DNA of 64,000 nucleotides from Pelagibacteraceae bacterium AG-447-N18 (lineage in GTDB: Bacteria; Pseudomonadota; Alphaproteobacteria; Pelagibacterales; Pelagibacteraceae): assembly GCA_003212275.1 (NCBI GenBank), contig QCQE01000003.1:20658-84657 (forward strand), in the 5' to 3' direction. The position numbers were made by a program, and so were the translations under genes. The notes under the pieces are model-generated. The model made no database searches and had not been told where the DNA came from. It saw nothing but the letters and a program-made list of their open reading frames with translations. How positions within the stretch are numbered: the stretch's first letter is position 1; every line of letters starts with the position of its first letter. Below, piece by piece: positions 1-9,288 of the stretch.

Positions 1-1
1 A

Positions 2-232
2 GATGGAAGAAAAAATAAAATTTTAAATAAAAAAATAAATCAAAATGTAAATGTAACAATGGTTCATGGGAGTAAAGATAAATCTGTACCTGTAATTTAC
101 TCAAAAAAAATTTTGAAAATATTTCAATCTAAGAAAAAGAAATTAGTAATTGTAAAAAATGGTGATCATAGTTTATCTTCACCAAAATGGCTAAAGATAT
201 TGAAAAAAGAGTTAAAATTAATAATTAACTAA
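2..232 (+). CDS. alpha/beta hydrolase, C-terminal part (cut by window edge)
   Basis: An open frame runs in from the left edge and stops with TAA at 230-232. The visible 76 residues contain HGSKDKSVP (59-85), the usual setting of the catalytic Asp in alpha/beta hydrolases, and GDHSL, the usual setting of the catalytic His. The nucleophile and N-terminus lie outside the window, so the substrate cannot be told. It converges with gltB and overlaps its end by 8 bases. The family call is fairly safe because both C-terminal catalytic motifs are present with normal spacing; the exact function is unknown. Confidence 0.7.
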   Translation, partial: DGRKNKILNKKINQNVNVTMVHGSKDKSVPVIYSKKILKIFQSKKKKLVIVKNGDHSLSSPKWLKILKKELKLIIN

Positions 233-3200
233 CTTTTTTTATTTTTGTTTTTGTAGAGATTGGATTTTTAAGCTTATCTATCATTTCTTTTGGACAAACC
301 TGTACAAAATTCTTTAACTCGTTTTCAAAGTCATCAATTATTCTTTTTGATAAACTGGACTCTGTTTCATTACTATGTTCGAGTACCAATTCTTTTAAAA
401 ATTTTGACCAATACTCAGTTTCAACATTTTGCCATACAACTGAGTCCGGATTAACTTTTTTTTCAAATTCCTTTGATTTATCGTAAATAAAAGCCATTCC
501 CCCTGTCATGCCGGCTGCAAAATTATCTCCAACATCTCCAAGAATTACTGCTGTACCACCGGTCATATATTCACAACCATTAGAATCACAGCCTTCGATA
601 ACAGTTATGGCACCAGAATTTCTTACCGCAAATCTATCCCCAGCTTGACCAGCTGCAAAAAGTTTACCTGACGTTGCCCCATAAAGAACTGTGTTCCCAA
701 TAATAGTATTCTCATTGGAAATTAAATTGCTTTCATCAGGTAGTTTTATTGAAATAGTTGCTCCCGACAAACCTTTCCCAACATAATCATTTGCATCGCC
801 TTTTAAATTAAGTTTAAGTCCTTTTGCTGTAAATGCACCAAACGATTGTCCAGCTGAGCCTTTAAAATCTAGAGTTAAAAAATTTTCCTCTAATTTTTCA
901 TAACCATATTTTTTATATAAGTGATGTGAAATTCTAGTACCTACAGCTCTATTAGTATTTTTAATTAAAAACTCGTTATTTATTTTTTCTGAGTTATCTA
1001 AAGCCTTTTCTATTTGAGGCCAAATTTCTTGATCCAGTGTATCAGGAACTTGATTAATTTCCGATACCTCACAATACCTCTTATTATTGCCAGGGTCTGC
1101 TTGGACGAATAATGGATTAAGATCTAAATCATCTAGATTAGGCGAGGCTTTACTTACCTGCATTAATAAATCAGTTCGACCGATAACCTCATTTAAAGAT
1201 TTAAAACCAAGTGAAGCTAAAATTTCTCTTACCTCTGTAGCAATAAATGTAAATAAATTTACAACTTTATCAGGAGTTCCAGTAAATTTTTCTCTTAATT
1301 TTTCATCCTGTGTACATACTCCTACAGGACAAGTATTAGAGTGACATTGCCTTACCATGATACAACCCATCGCTACTAGAGCGGTAGTTGCTACACCATA
1401 TTCCTCTGCACCCATCATAGCTGCGATAACAACATCTCTTCCAGTTTTAATACCCCCATCAGTTCTTAAAGTAACTTTATGTCTTAGATTATTTAATGTT
1501 AAAACCTGGTTAGCCTCAGTTAGCCCCATTTCCCAAGGTATACCTACGTATTTTACACTTGTTTGAGGTGTAGCCCCGGTTCCTCCATTATGTCCTGAAA
1601 TTAAAATTATATCAGCTTTTGCTTTTGCAACACCAGCTGCAATAGTACCAACACCAGAAGATGCAACTAATTTCACTCCAATTCTTGCCTTAGGATTGAT
1701 TTGTTTTAAATCATAAATAAGCTGAGCTAAATCCTCAATTGAATAAATATCATGATGCGGAGGTGGGGAAATTAGTGTTACACCTGGTGTTGAATGTCTT
1801 AGCTTGGCAATCTCATCTGTTACTTTAAATCCTGGTAATTGGCCACCTTCGCCAGGTTTTGCACCTTGAGCAATTTTAATCTCAATTTCATTACAATTAT
1901 TTAAATAATTAACTGTTACACCAAATCTTGCTGACGCAATTTGTTTTACTCTCGAATTTGCACTATCACCAGAGTCCATGATCTTAAATCTATTTGCATC
2001 TTCACCACCTTCTCCACTACAGGATGCACCTTTAATTCTATTCATCCCAATAGCTAATGTTTCATGTGCCTCCTTGGATAATGCTCCGTGAGACATACTT
2101 CCACTACCAAATCTTTTTAATATTTTTTCTATTGGTTCTACCTCAGAAATTTGAATAGATGGTCCTAATTTTTTTTTTCTAAAATCTATCAAATCCCTTA
2201 AGTTAATTGGTGGCAAGTTATATATTCCCTCAGCATATTTTTTATAAGCTGTATACGAGTTTGATCCTACAGCACTTTGTAATAAGTGGATTAATCTGCC
2301 CTGATATTGGTGTGTTTCTCCATTTTTTCTGTATCTATAAATCCCACCAATAGGTAAAACTGTATCGGTGCTTTCAAATGCCTCTTTATGTATTGCACGT
2401 ATTTTTTTTTCGATTCCTGACAATCCAATACCAGAAATTTTTGAAGTCACTCCTGGAAAATAATCATCAACTATTGATCTGCTTAGACCAACAGTTTCAA
2501 AATTACATCCGCCTCGATACGAACTTAAAACAGATATACCCATTTTTGACATGATCTTTAATAATCCTGCATTCACTGATTTGATATATCTTTCAACACA
2601 TTCATCAAAACTATACTGGCCAAATAACTTTTTCTCATGCCTTTGGTATAAACTATCAAAAGCTATATATGGATTAACTGTTGTTGCTCCAACACCTATT
2701 AATGTTGCAAAAGAATGAGTGTCCAAAGCTTCGCCAGATTGAACGTTAATTGAAACATACCCTCTTAATTTTTTATCAATTAAAAAAGTATTAATCGCAC
2801 CAACGCATAACAACATTGGCATAGGCATCCTTGTATCTGAAATAGCTTTGTCGCTTAAAACTAATTGTGTTACACCCTGTCTAACGGCAATTTCCGACTC
2901 TTTTTGGATCCTTTTAATAGAGTCAAATAAACTTTGATCATTTGAGAAAGTACAATCTATAGAGACAGAGTTTTTTCCAAAAAAATTAATAAATTTGTTA
3001 AATTGCGAATTCGATAATATCGGACTATTTAAAACATAAATATTTTCTTTAGTTAAAGTATCAAAATCTAAAATATTCCCAAGATTACCAAATCTAGTTT
3101 TCAAACTCATAACTTTATTTTCTCTTAAAGAGTCAATCGGTGGATTGGTCACTTGGCTAAAGTTTTGTCTAAAAAAGTGATAAAGTGGTCTGTATTTGTC

Positions 3201-4730
3201 TGATAGAACTGCTAAAGGTGTATCATCACCCATGGAACCCGTCGCTTCTTTTGCATCTTCAGCCATTGGATGTAAAATTAGCTCTAAGTCCTCTAAACTA
3301 ATTCCAAAAGTGTGTTGTCGTCTCCTTAGATCTTCACCATCAAAATTATGTTTTTCATTAGAAATAGATAATTTTTCATCTAAATCTATTATCTGAGAAT
3401 TGAAATGCTTATATTCTTTTGCCAAATAGTCTTTAATTTGATTATTCGTAAACACTTTGCCTTTTTCAATTCTAACACCAATTATCTCCCCTGGGCCAAG
3501 TCTTCCTTTTGATAAAATTCTTTTTTCATTTAATTCAATCATTCCAGTTTCAGATCCGGCAAAGAGAAACTTATCTTTTGTTATTGCGTATCTTAAAGGT
3601 CTTAAACCATTACGATCATTTGCTGCAATGACCCATTCGTTATCTGTTGCAGCAATAGCGGCAGGTCCATCCCAAGGTTCCATAGTACTATTTAAAAAAT
3701 TAAACAGTTGTTGATGGCTTTTTGGAAGAGTTTTATTTCTTTTTGACCAAGCATCAGGGATCATCATTAATTTTGCTAAAGGTGCAGGTTGGCCAGATTT
3801 ATTTAATAACTCAAAAACATTATCTAGTGCCGCAGAGTCAGAAACTCCTTTTTGTATAACTGGCTTTAAATTTTCAACATTTTCAAAAAGAGGGCTACTC
3901 ATCTCTTGTTCATGAACTCTCATCCAGTTTTTATTTCCTTTGTAAGTATTAATTTCACCATTATGGGCAACTGCTCTAAATGGTTGTGCCAAACTCCAGC
4001 TTGGAGCAGTATTAGTTGAAAATCTCTGATGAAAAATTGCAAATCTTGAAATAAATCTTTCGTCTTTTAAATCCAAGAAAAAATCTGAGATAGCCTCAGC
4101 TAAAAACATGCCCTTATAGATGATTGATTTAGAACTTATTGAGCAAATATAAAAATTATTTAATGATAAATTGAATGCTTTATTCTCAATTTTTTTTCTT
4201 GTTTCATAAATTTTTCTTTCAAGCTCTTTATCAAGCAAATTTTTATCATTCGATTTAAAAAGCACTTGAATTATCTCTGGCATAGTTTGGAAAGCTTTTT
4301 CTCCTAAAACTTTTGGATTAACAGGCACCTGTCTCCATCCATAGATACTAAAATCGTTTTTAGTTAACTCACTTTCTACAATCGTTTTACAGCTTTCTTG
4401 TGAGGAGTAATCATTTCTTGGTAAAAAAATCATTCCAACACAAATATCAGAGCCATCATGTGTGTGACCTGTAACCTCTATTTTTTCAACAAAGAAATCT
4501 TTGGGAATTTCTAAATGTATTCCTGCCCCATCACCTGTTTTTCCATCAGCATCAACAGCTCCTCGATGCCAAACAGCCTTTAAAGCTTCAATTCCATATT
4601 CTACAACCTCTCTTGATTTTTTTCCCTCTGTTGATGCAATTAACCCTACGCCACATGCATCATGTTCCATTTCCTTAGAATAAACATTGTTTTTAATAAG
4701 TAATTCTAAATTTTTTTTATATATACTCAT
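225..4730 (-). CDS. gltB: glutamate synthase (NADPH) large subunit
   Basis: The GOGAT large subunit makes glutamate from glutamine and 2-oxoglutarate in the cytoplasm and is the main ammonium-assimilation route together with glutamine synthetase. At 1501 residues it is full length. The N-terminal class II amidotransferase domain has its nucleophile Cys26 in HDACGVGL, so a 25-residue propeptide is probably removed. The FMN/synthase domain contains GEGGED and the 3Fe-4S cluster motif C-x5-C-x4-C (QCHSNTCPVGVC). The C-terminal GXGXG beta-helix domain shows the repeated GG-type turns. Its start overlaps the gltD stop by one base (TAATG), so the subunits are translationally coupled in the order gltD-gltB. 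Identity is certain. Confidence 0.97.
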   Translation of the reverse strand: MSIYKKNLELLIKNNVYSKEMEHDACGVGLIASTEGKKSREVVEYGIEALKAVWHRGAVDADGKTGDGAGIHLEIPKDFFVEKIEVTGHTHDGSDICVGMIFLPRNDYSSQESCKTIVESELTKNDFSIYGWRQVPVNPKVLGEKAFQTMPEIIQVLFKSNDKNLLDKELERKIYETRKKIENKAFNLSLNNFYICSISSKSIIYKGMFLAEAISDFFLDLKDERFISRFAIFHQRFSTNTAPSWSLAQPFRAVAHNGEINTYKGNKNWMRVHEQEMSSPLFENVENLKPVIQKGVSDSAALDNVFELLNKSGQPAPLAKLMMIPDAWSKRNKTLPKSHQQLFNFLNSTMEPWDGPAAIAATDNEWVIAANDRNGLRPLRYAITKDKFLFAGSETGMIELNEKRILSKGRLGPGEIIGVRIEKGKVFTNNQIKDYLAKEYKHFNSQIIDLDEKLSISNEKHNFDGEDLRRRQHTFGISLEDLELILHPMAEDAKEATGSMGDDTPLAVLSDKYRPLYHFFRQNFSQVTNPPIDSLRENKVMSLKTRFGNLGNILDFDTLTKENIYVLNSPILSNSQFNKFINFFGKNSVSIDCTFSNDQSLFDSIKRIQKESEIAVRQGVTQLVLSDKAISDTRMPMPMLLCVGAINTFLIDKKLRGYVSINVQSGEALDTHSFATLIGVGATTVNPYIAFDSLYQRHEKKLFGQYSFDECVERYIKSVNAGLLKIMSKMGISVLSSYRGGCNFETVGLSRSIVDDYFPGVTSKISGIGLSGIEKKIRAIHKEAFESTDTVLPIGGIYRYRKNGETHQYQGRLIHLLQSAVGSNSYTAYKKYAEGIYNLPPINLRDLIDFRKKKLGPSIQISEVEPIEKILKRFGSGSMSHGALSKEAHETLAIGMNRIKGASCSGEGGEDANRFKIMDSGDSANSRVKQIASARFGVTVNYLNNCNEIEIKIAQGAKPGEGGQLPGFKVTDEIAKLRHSTPGVTLISPPPHHDIYSIEDLAQLIYDLKQINPKARIGVKLVASSGVGTIAAGVAKAKADIILISGHNGGTGATPQTSVKYVGIPWEMGLTEANQVLTLNNLRHKVTLRTDGGIKTGRDVVIAAMMGAEEYGVATTALVAMGCIMVRQCHSNTCPVGVCTQDEKLREKFTGTPDKVVNLFTFIATEVREILASLGFKSLNEVIGRTDLLMQVSKASPNLDDLDLNPLFVQADPGNNKRYCEVSEINQVPDTLDQEIWPQIEKALDNSEKINNEFLIKNTNRAVGTRISHHLYKKYGYEKLEENFLTLDFKGSAGQSFGAFTAKGLKLNLKGDANDYVGKGLSGATISIKLPDESNLISNENTIIGNTVLYGATSGKLFAAGQAGDRFAVRNSGAITVIEGCDSNGCEYMTGGTAVILGDVGDNFAAGMTGGMAFIYDKSKEFEKKVNPDSVVWQNVETEYWSKFLKELVLEHSNETESSLSKRIIDDFENELKNFVQVCPKEMIDKLKNPISTKTKIKKVS

Positions 4731-6169
4731 TATGCAACTTTAGATTTTTTTAATTCGATATTTTCAAGATAAGATTTGATTGATAAAGCAGCATCTCTAC
4801 CATCTTTAATTGCCCAAACAACTAAAGATGCACCTCTTACAATATCCCCGGCAGCAAAGACACCTTTAATATTAGTTTCCATAGTGTCAAAGTCTGTTTT
4901 AATTGTTCCCCATTTTGTAACTTGTAATTCTTGTGCCTCAAATAATAATGGCAAGTTTTCTGGATCAAATCCTAAAGCTTTTATTACCATATCTGCTTTA
5001 ATTTCAAATTCGGATCCTTGTTTAATTTCTGGTCTTCTTCTACCTGAGTCATCTGGATCTCCAAGTTGAATTTGATCTACAATTAATTTTTCAATTTTAT
5101 TTTTCCCTCTAAATTCTTTTGGACTAGACAACCAAACAAATTCGACACCCTCTTCTTCTGCATTAGCTACTTCTCTTGCAGATCCAGGCATGTTATCTTT
5201 ATCTCTTCTATATAAACATTTAACTGAATTAGCTTTTTGTCTTACAGATGTTCGAACACAATCCATTGCGGTATCTCCACCTCCAATAACAACTACATCT
5301 TTACCTTCAGCATTTAATATACCTTTATCGAATAAATCAACTTTATCTCCCAACCCTTTTTTGTTTGATGCCGTTAAAAACTCCATAGCAGGAAAAATAT
5401 TATCTAAATCATTACCTGGTAGATTAATTTCTCTTGGTTTATAAACTCCAGTAGCAATTAAAATTGCATCATGTTTTTTTCTCAATTGCTCTAAAGTTGC
5501 ATCCTTACCAACCTCAAAATTTTGTTCAAATTTAATTCCACCATCTTTCAACAATTTTGTTCTCCTCTCGACCACATGTTTTTCTAATTTAAAATTTGGA
5601 ATTCCATAAATTAACAAACCGCCCGCTCTGTCATATCTGTCATAAACAGTAATTTGATATCCATTTTTCCTAAGTTGTTCAGCAGCTGCCAGTCCAGCGG
5701 GTCCAGCACCAATTATTCCAACACTTTGGTCTTTTTCGTGTTTGATTGATATAGGCTTTACCCATCCGTTCTCCCAAGCACTATCAGTAATATATTTTTC
5801 AACTGATCCAATTGTTACAGTGCCATGACCTGACTGCTCAATAACACAATTACCCTCACATAATCTGTCTTGAGGGCATATTCTGCCACAAACCTCAGGC
5901 ATATTATTTGTACTTTGAGATAATTCATAAGCTTCCTTCAATCTGCCTTCAGCAGTCAATTTAAGCCAATCAGGAATGTTGTTACTTAAAGGACAATGGA
6001 CTTGGCAAAAAGGAACGCCACATTGAGAGCATCTACTTGATTGCTCTTGTGCTTTTTGAGTGATAAATTCATCATAGATTTCATTAAAATCGTCTTTCCT
6101 ATTATCAACTCCTCTTTTAGGTGGGGTTTGTTGACCTATTTTTACGAATTTTAGCATTTTATCAGTCAT
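4730..6169 (-). CDS. gltD: glutamate synthase small subunit
   Basis: The small subunit of NADPH-GOGAT passes electrons from NADPH through FAD and 4Fe-4S clusters to GltB. The N-terminal cysteine clusters CSQCGVPFCQVHCP and CGRICPQDRLCEGNC hold the two 4Fe-4S centres. GAGPAGLAAAEQL near residue 153 is the FAD dinucleotide-binding motif, VIGGGDTAMDC near 290 is the NADPH-binding fold, and FAAGDIVRG near 440 is the C-terminal FAD signature. The length of 479 residues is normal. It is the first gene of the gltD-gltB pair and is divergent from uppP across 184 bases that must hold both promoters; I could not define convincing -35/-10 boxes there. Confidence 0.97.
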   Translation of the reverse strand: MTDKMLKFVKIGQQTPPKRGVDNRKDDFNEIYDEFITQKAQEQSSRCSQCGVPFCQVHCPLSNNIPDWLKLTAEGRLKEAYELSQSTNNMPEVCGRICPQDRLCEGNCVIEQSGHGTVTIGSVEKYITDSAWENGWVKPISIKHEKDQSVGIIGAGPAGLAAAEQLRKNGYQITVYDRYDRAGGLLIYGIPNFKLEKHVVERRTKLLKDGGIKFEQNFEVGKDATLEQLRKKHDAILIATGVYKPREINLPGNDLDNIFPAMEFLTASNKKGLGDKVDLFDKGILNAEGKDVVVIGGGDTAMDCVRTSVRQKANSVKCLYRRDKDNMPGSAREVANAEEEGVEFVWLSSPKEFRGKNKIEKLIVDQIQLGDPDDSGRRRPEIKQGSEFEIKADMVIKALGFDPENLPLLFEAQELQVTKWGTIKTDFDTMETNIKGVFAAGDIVRGASLVVWAIKDGRDAALSIKSYLENIELKKSKVA

Positions 6170-6353
6170 AAATTTTTATAAATTTATCGCAAAATATACA
6201 TAGTTTTTATTAGTAAAAGAAATAAATAGGTCAGTTATTATTACCTAATTACAATAATATTTAGCTTAAAATCTACTTAATCTGATTTTTGCATACCTAA
6301 TATGATTAAATCGAATTGTTTAAAATGAATATTTTTTAAGCTACGACACATGT

Positions 6354-7121
6354 ATGTTGCAAGATTTTATAGAAATTTTGATTCTTTCTGCTGTTCAAGG
6401 AATTTCTGAGTTTTTACCCATAAGTTCGTCAGCTCATTTAATATTGGTGTCAAATTTTTATGATTTAGAAACAAGTTCTTTATTAATAGACATAAGTCTA
6501 CATTTAGGCTCATTAATTGCAGTAATTTTTTATTTTAGAAAAGAGCTATTTGATCTAAGAAATAATAATAGGTTATTAAGTTTAATAATTATTGGCTCCT
6601 TGCCTTTAATATTTTTTGGATACATTTTATATTCCACTGAATTTATTCATCTTTTAAGAAACACAAAAATAATTGCATCAACAACACTATTTTTTGGTTT
6701 CATACTTTTCTTTGCTGATCAAAGAAAAATTGATCGGAATATTTCTACAGATTTAAATATTAAATCAGTTTTATTAATTGGTATATTTCAAATATTAGCG
6801 TTGATACCAGGAGTTAGTAGGGCTGGAATAACGATTACGGCAGCAAGATTTTTGAATTTCAATAGAACAGACGCTAGTAAAATTTCTTTTTTACTGTCTA
6901 TACCTGCATTAGCAGGAGCAAGCTTCCTAGGTTTAAGAGAGGCTTTTGAACAATCAATAGAAATTAATTATTTATTATTAATTGCTACTTTTTTATCATT
7001 TATGTTTTCATTTTTTACAATTAAGTATTTTCTTAAATTTATAAGTAAAATTTCTTTTAATGTATTTGTAATTTATCGGATAATTCTTGGCTTAATTTTA
7101 TTTTATATAATATATATTTAA
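6354..7121 (+). CDS. uppP: undecaprenyl-diphosphatase UppP (BacA family)
   Basis: This integral membrane enzyme dephosphorylates undecaprenyl diphosphate to recycle the lipid carrier for peptidoglycan and other cell-wall polymers. The two family signatures are visible: QGISEFLPISSSAHL near residues 15-29 (catalytic Glu and Ser-rich loop) and PGVSRAG near 155 (essential Arg). The rest is hydrophobic, consistent with about seven or eight membrane segments. At 255 residues it is slightly shorter than the usual 265-275. It starts after the divergent gltD promoter region and its stop overlaps that of the facing EamA gene by 4 bases. Confidence 0.94.
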   Translation: MLQDFIEILILSAVQGISEFLPISSSAHLILVSNFYDLETSSLLIDISLHLGSLIAVIFYFRKELFDLRNNNRLLSLIIIGSLPLIFFGYILYSTEFIHLLRNTKIIASTTLFFGFILFFADQRKIDRNISTDLNIKSVLLIGIFQILALIPGVSRAGITITAARFLNFNRTDASKISFLLSIPALAGASFLGLREAFEQSIEINYLLLIATFLSFMFSFFTIKYFLKFISKISFNVFVIYRIILGLILFYIIYI

Positions 7122-8008
7122 CTTGCTTTCCTTATTAATGGAACTAATTGAGATAATAAAACTCCACTTAATATAAAAAAACAACCAAGTAAATTATTAA
7201 TGCCTAATATTTGATTTAAAAGAAACCAGGCAGCAATTGTTGCAAATACACCCTCCAAAGAAAAAATTATTGCTGCTGGTGCTGGAGTTATATTTCTTTG
7301 AGCATAAATTTGTAAAACAAATGCAAAACCACCTGATAAAATACCAGCATATAAAATCGAGTCTATTTCATTTAATATATTATCGATTACAAATTCTTCA
7401 GAAAATAAACCTATTATAAATGAGAATAGAGCAACTAGCAGAGTTTGAATTGCACCAATGGTCAATGGTAGATTGTACTTTTTGACAATCATACCAGTAA
7501 AAATAATATGTGTACTCCAAAATAAAGCTCCTAATACCACAAGGGTATCACCTAATCTTACAGTTGCATCTTGAAAATTTGTTAATAAATATCCGCCAAT
7601 TAAACATAAAATTACTGATGGCCATACACTCCAGTGTAAAAAATCTTTTTTAAAGATGAAAATAATTATTGGGACCATTGGCACATAAAAAATTGTAAAA
7701 AAAGCAGCATTTGCTACATCAGTGTAAAGCAACGCAACCTGTTGTAATGCTGAGCCCAAAAATAATGATAGTCCGATTAAAAAGGACAGGATAGCGAATG
7801 TTTTTGTATCAAACCTAAATTCTTTTTTTAGTTTTTTTGCTTCAAACATTAATGCTAAAGGAACAATTGCTAAAAAACCCACAAAAAATCTTACTGAATT
7901 AAAAGTGAATGGGCCGATGTCGTCCATGCCTGTATCTTGTGCAATAAATGTAGTCCCCCAAATGAAAGTGCATAATAGTGCACTAAATAATGAGAGAGTT
8001 TTTGACAT
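7118..8008 (-). CDS. EamA/DMT-family transporter
   Basis: The 296-residue protein is almost wholly hydrophobic, with about ten membrane segments in two similar halves, as in the drug/metabolite transporter superfamily. The opening FIWGTTFIAQ and FNSVRFFVGFLA match the first EamA repeat; the second half has the conserved FSLEGVFATIAAWFLL stretch of the last EamA helices. Such carriers export amino acids, metabolites or drugs, and the substrate cannot be predicted. It lies 4 bases downstream of aceF on the same strand, so it may be transcribed with the pyruvate dehydrogenase genes, although no functional link is evident. Confidence 0.88.
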   Translation of the reverse strand: MSKTLSLFSALLCTFIWGTTFIAQDTGMDDIGPFTFNSVRFFVGFLAIVPLALMFEAKKLKKEFRFDTKTFAILSFLIGLSLFLGSALQQVALLYTDVANAAFFTIFYVPMVPIIIFIFKKDFLHWSVWPSVILCLIGGYLLTNFQDATVRLGDTLVVLGALFWSTHIIFTGMIVKKYNLPLTIGAIQTLLVALFSFIIGLFSEEFVIDNILNEIDSILYAGILSGGFAFVLQIYAQRNITPAPAAIIFSLEGVFATIAAWFLLNQILGINNLLGCFFILSGVLLSQLVPLIRKAS

Positions 8009-8012
8009 ATTT

Positions 8013-9287
8013 TTACACAGCTAATTTGTAAGCAAAATTTTTTCCAAGATTGTCTTTCAAATCGTTGTTAAATCGAGCTGCTTCAGCTCCATCAATTATT
8101 CTGTGATCATATGATAAAGATAAAGGTAACATTGTTCGTGTAATAAATTTTCCATCAATAAAAATTTGTTTTTTTTGAGATTTGCCAACTCCCAAAATTG
8201 CAACTTCAGGATAATTAATTATAGGTGTAAAAAAAGAACCGCCAATACCTCCTAGACTTGTTATTGTCATGGAACCACCAAATAATTCTTTTTTATCAAT
8301 TTTAAGATTCCTGCACTGATCACTTAATTTTTTAAGTTCGTTGCCAATTAATGAAATATTCTTATTATCAGCATTTCTTAGTTTTGGAACCATAAGTCCA
8401 TGCTTCGTATCTACTGCTATTCCAATATGGTAATACTTTTTTAAGGTCATTTTTCCTTTATCAATTTCATCTATAGATGAATTAAAATTTGGAAATTTTT
8501 TAAGTGATGCAGTTAATGCTTTGACGATAAAAGCTAAAGGAGTAATTTTTTTTTTTTCTCCAGTGTAAATATCTGTAAGAGATGTTCTAAACTCCTCTAA
8601 TTCAGTTATATCTGCTTCATCATGATTGGTCACATGGGGAATATTGGTCCAAGAATTCATTAGATATTTAGACGAAAGTCTCTTCACTCTTGGAATATCC
8701 TTTATTTCTGTTTTTCCAAATTCAGAGTGAGGATATTCTAGTTCTATCGTTTCATCTTTTTTGAATTCTTTTTCAGAATTTCTTCTAGGTTTATTTGCGA
8801 CAAATGACTTTACATCACTTTCAATTACTCTTCCTAGTCTTTCACTACCTTCAACTTTACTAATATCAACACCAAGTTCTCTTGCAAATTTTCTGACTTT
8901 TGGTGAGGCTGCAGTTTTTTTAGAAAAATCTGTTACGATAACATTTTTTGATCCAACTTCTCTTCTAATTTCTATTTTTTTTTCCTTAGTATTTTCTTTT
9001 TTAATTGTTTTTATTTCTTCAGTTTTTAATTGAGTTTCTACTTGATTGTCTTTTAATTCAATTTCTAATATTTTATCACCCTCAGAAACCTTATCCCCAA
9101 CATTTAAATTTAATTCTGTAACTATTCCATTATGTAATGAGGGTATTTCAACACTCGATTTATCACTTTCAATTGTTATTAAAGGATCATTTTTTTTAAT
9201 CTCTTGACCCTTTTTGACTATAATTTCAATAACCTCTACATCTTTAAATTCACCAATATTTGGAACTTTTATATCTTTTTTGGGCAT
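8013..9287 (-). CDS. aceF: dihydrolipoyl acetyltransferase, E2 of pyruvate dehydrogenase
   Basis: E2 core enzyme that transfers the acetyl group from lipoamide to CoA. I place the start at 9287 (MPKKDIKVPN, 424 residues) because the lipoyl domain begins there; the open frame extends 26 codons further upstream but only into aceE. Domains: one lipoyl domain (about 1-80) with lipoyl Lys43 in ESDKSS; a charged linker; a peripheral subunit-binding domain near 135-170 (ASPKVRKFARELGVD); and the catalytic domain ending in SYDHRIIDGA with the active His and Asp. It starts one base after the aceE stop. Only a single lipoyl domain is present here, with another on the E1 partner. Confidence 0.95.
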   Translation of the reverse strand: MPKKDIKVPNIGEFKDVEVIEIIVKKGQEIKKNDPLITIESDKSSVEIPSLHNGIVTELNLNVGDKVSEGDKILEIELKDNQVETQLKTEEIKTIKKENTKEKKIEIRREVGSKNVIVTDFSKKTAASPKVRKFARELGVDISKVEGSERLGRVIESDVKSFVANKPRRNSEKEFKKDETIELEYPHSEFGKTEIKDIPRVKRLSSKYLMNSWTNIPHVTNHDEADITELEEFRTSLTDIYTGEKKKITPLAFIVKALTASLKKFPNFNSSIDEIDKGKMTLKKYYHIGIAVDTKHGLMVPKLRNADNKNISLIGNELKKLSDQCRNLKIDKKELFGGSMTITSLGGIGGSFFTPIINYPEVAILGVGKSQKKQIFIDGKFITRTMLPLSLSYDHRIIDGAEAARFNNDLKDNLGKNFAYKLAV

Positions 9288-9288
9288 T

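Noticed and set aside
1087..1566. Open frames of 60-100 codons antisense to gltB, katG, pnp, infB and other long genes
   Set aside because: They are shadows of strongly conserved enzymes on the other strand, lack ribosome sites and have no recognisable protein features.
6170..6353. Riboswitch or nitrogen-control element between gltD and uppP
   Set aside because: Only a 5-bp inverted repeat (TAGGT...ACCTA) was found; no known glutamine riboswitch or NtrC-type site could be supported.
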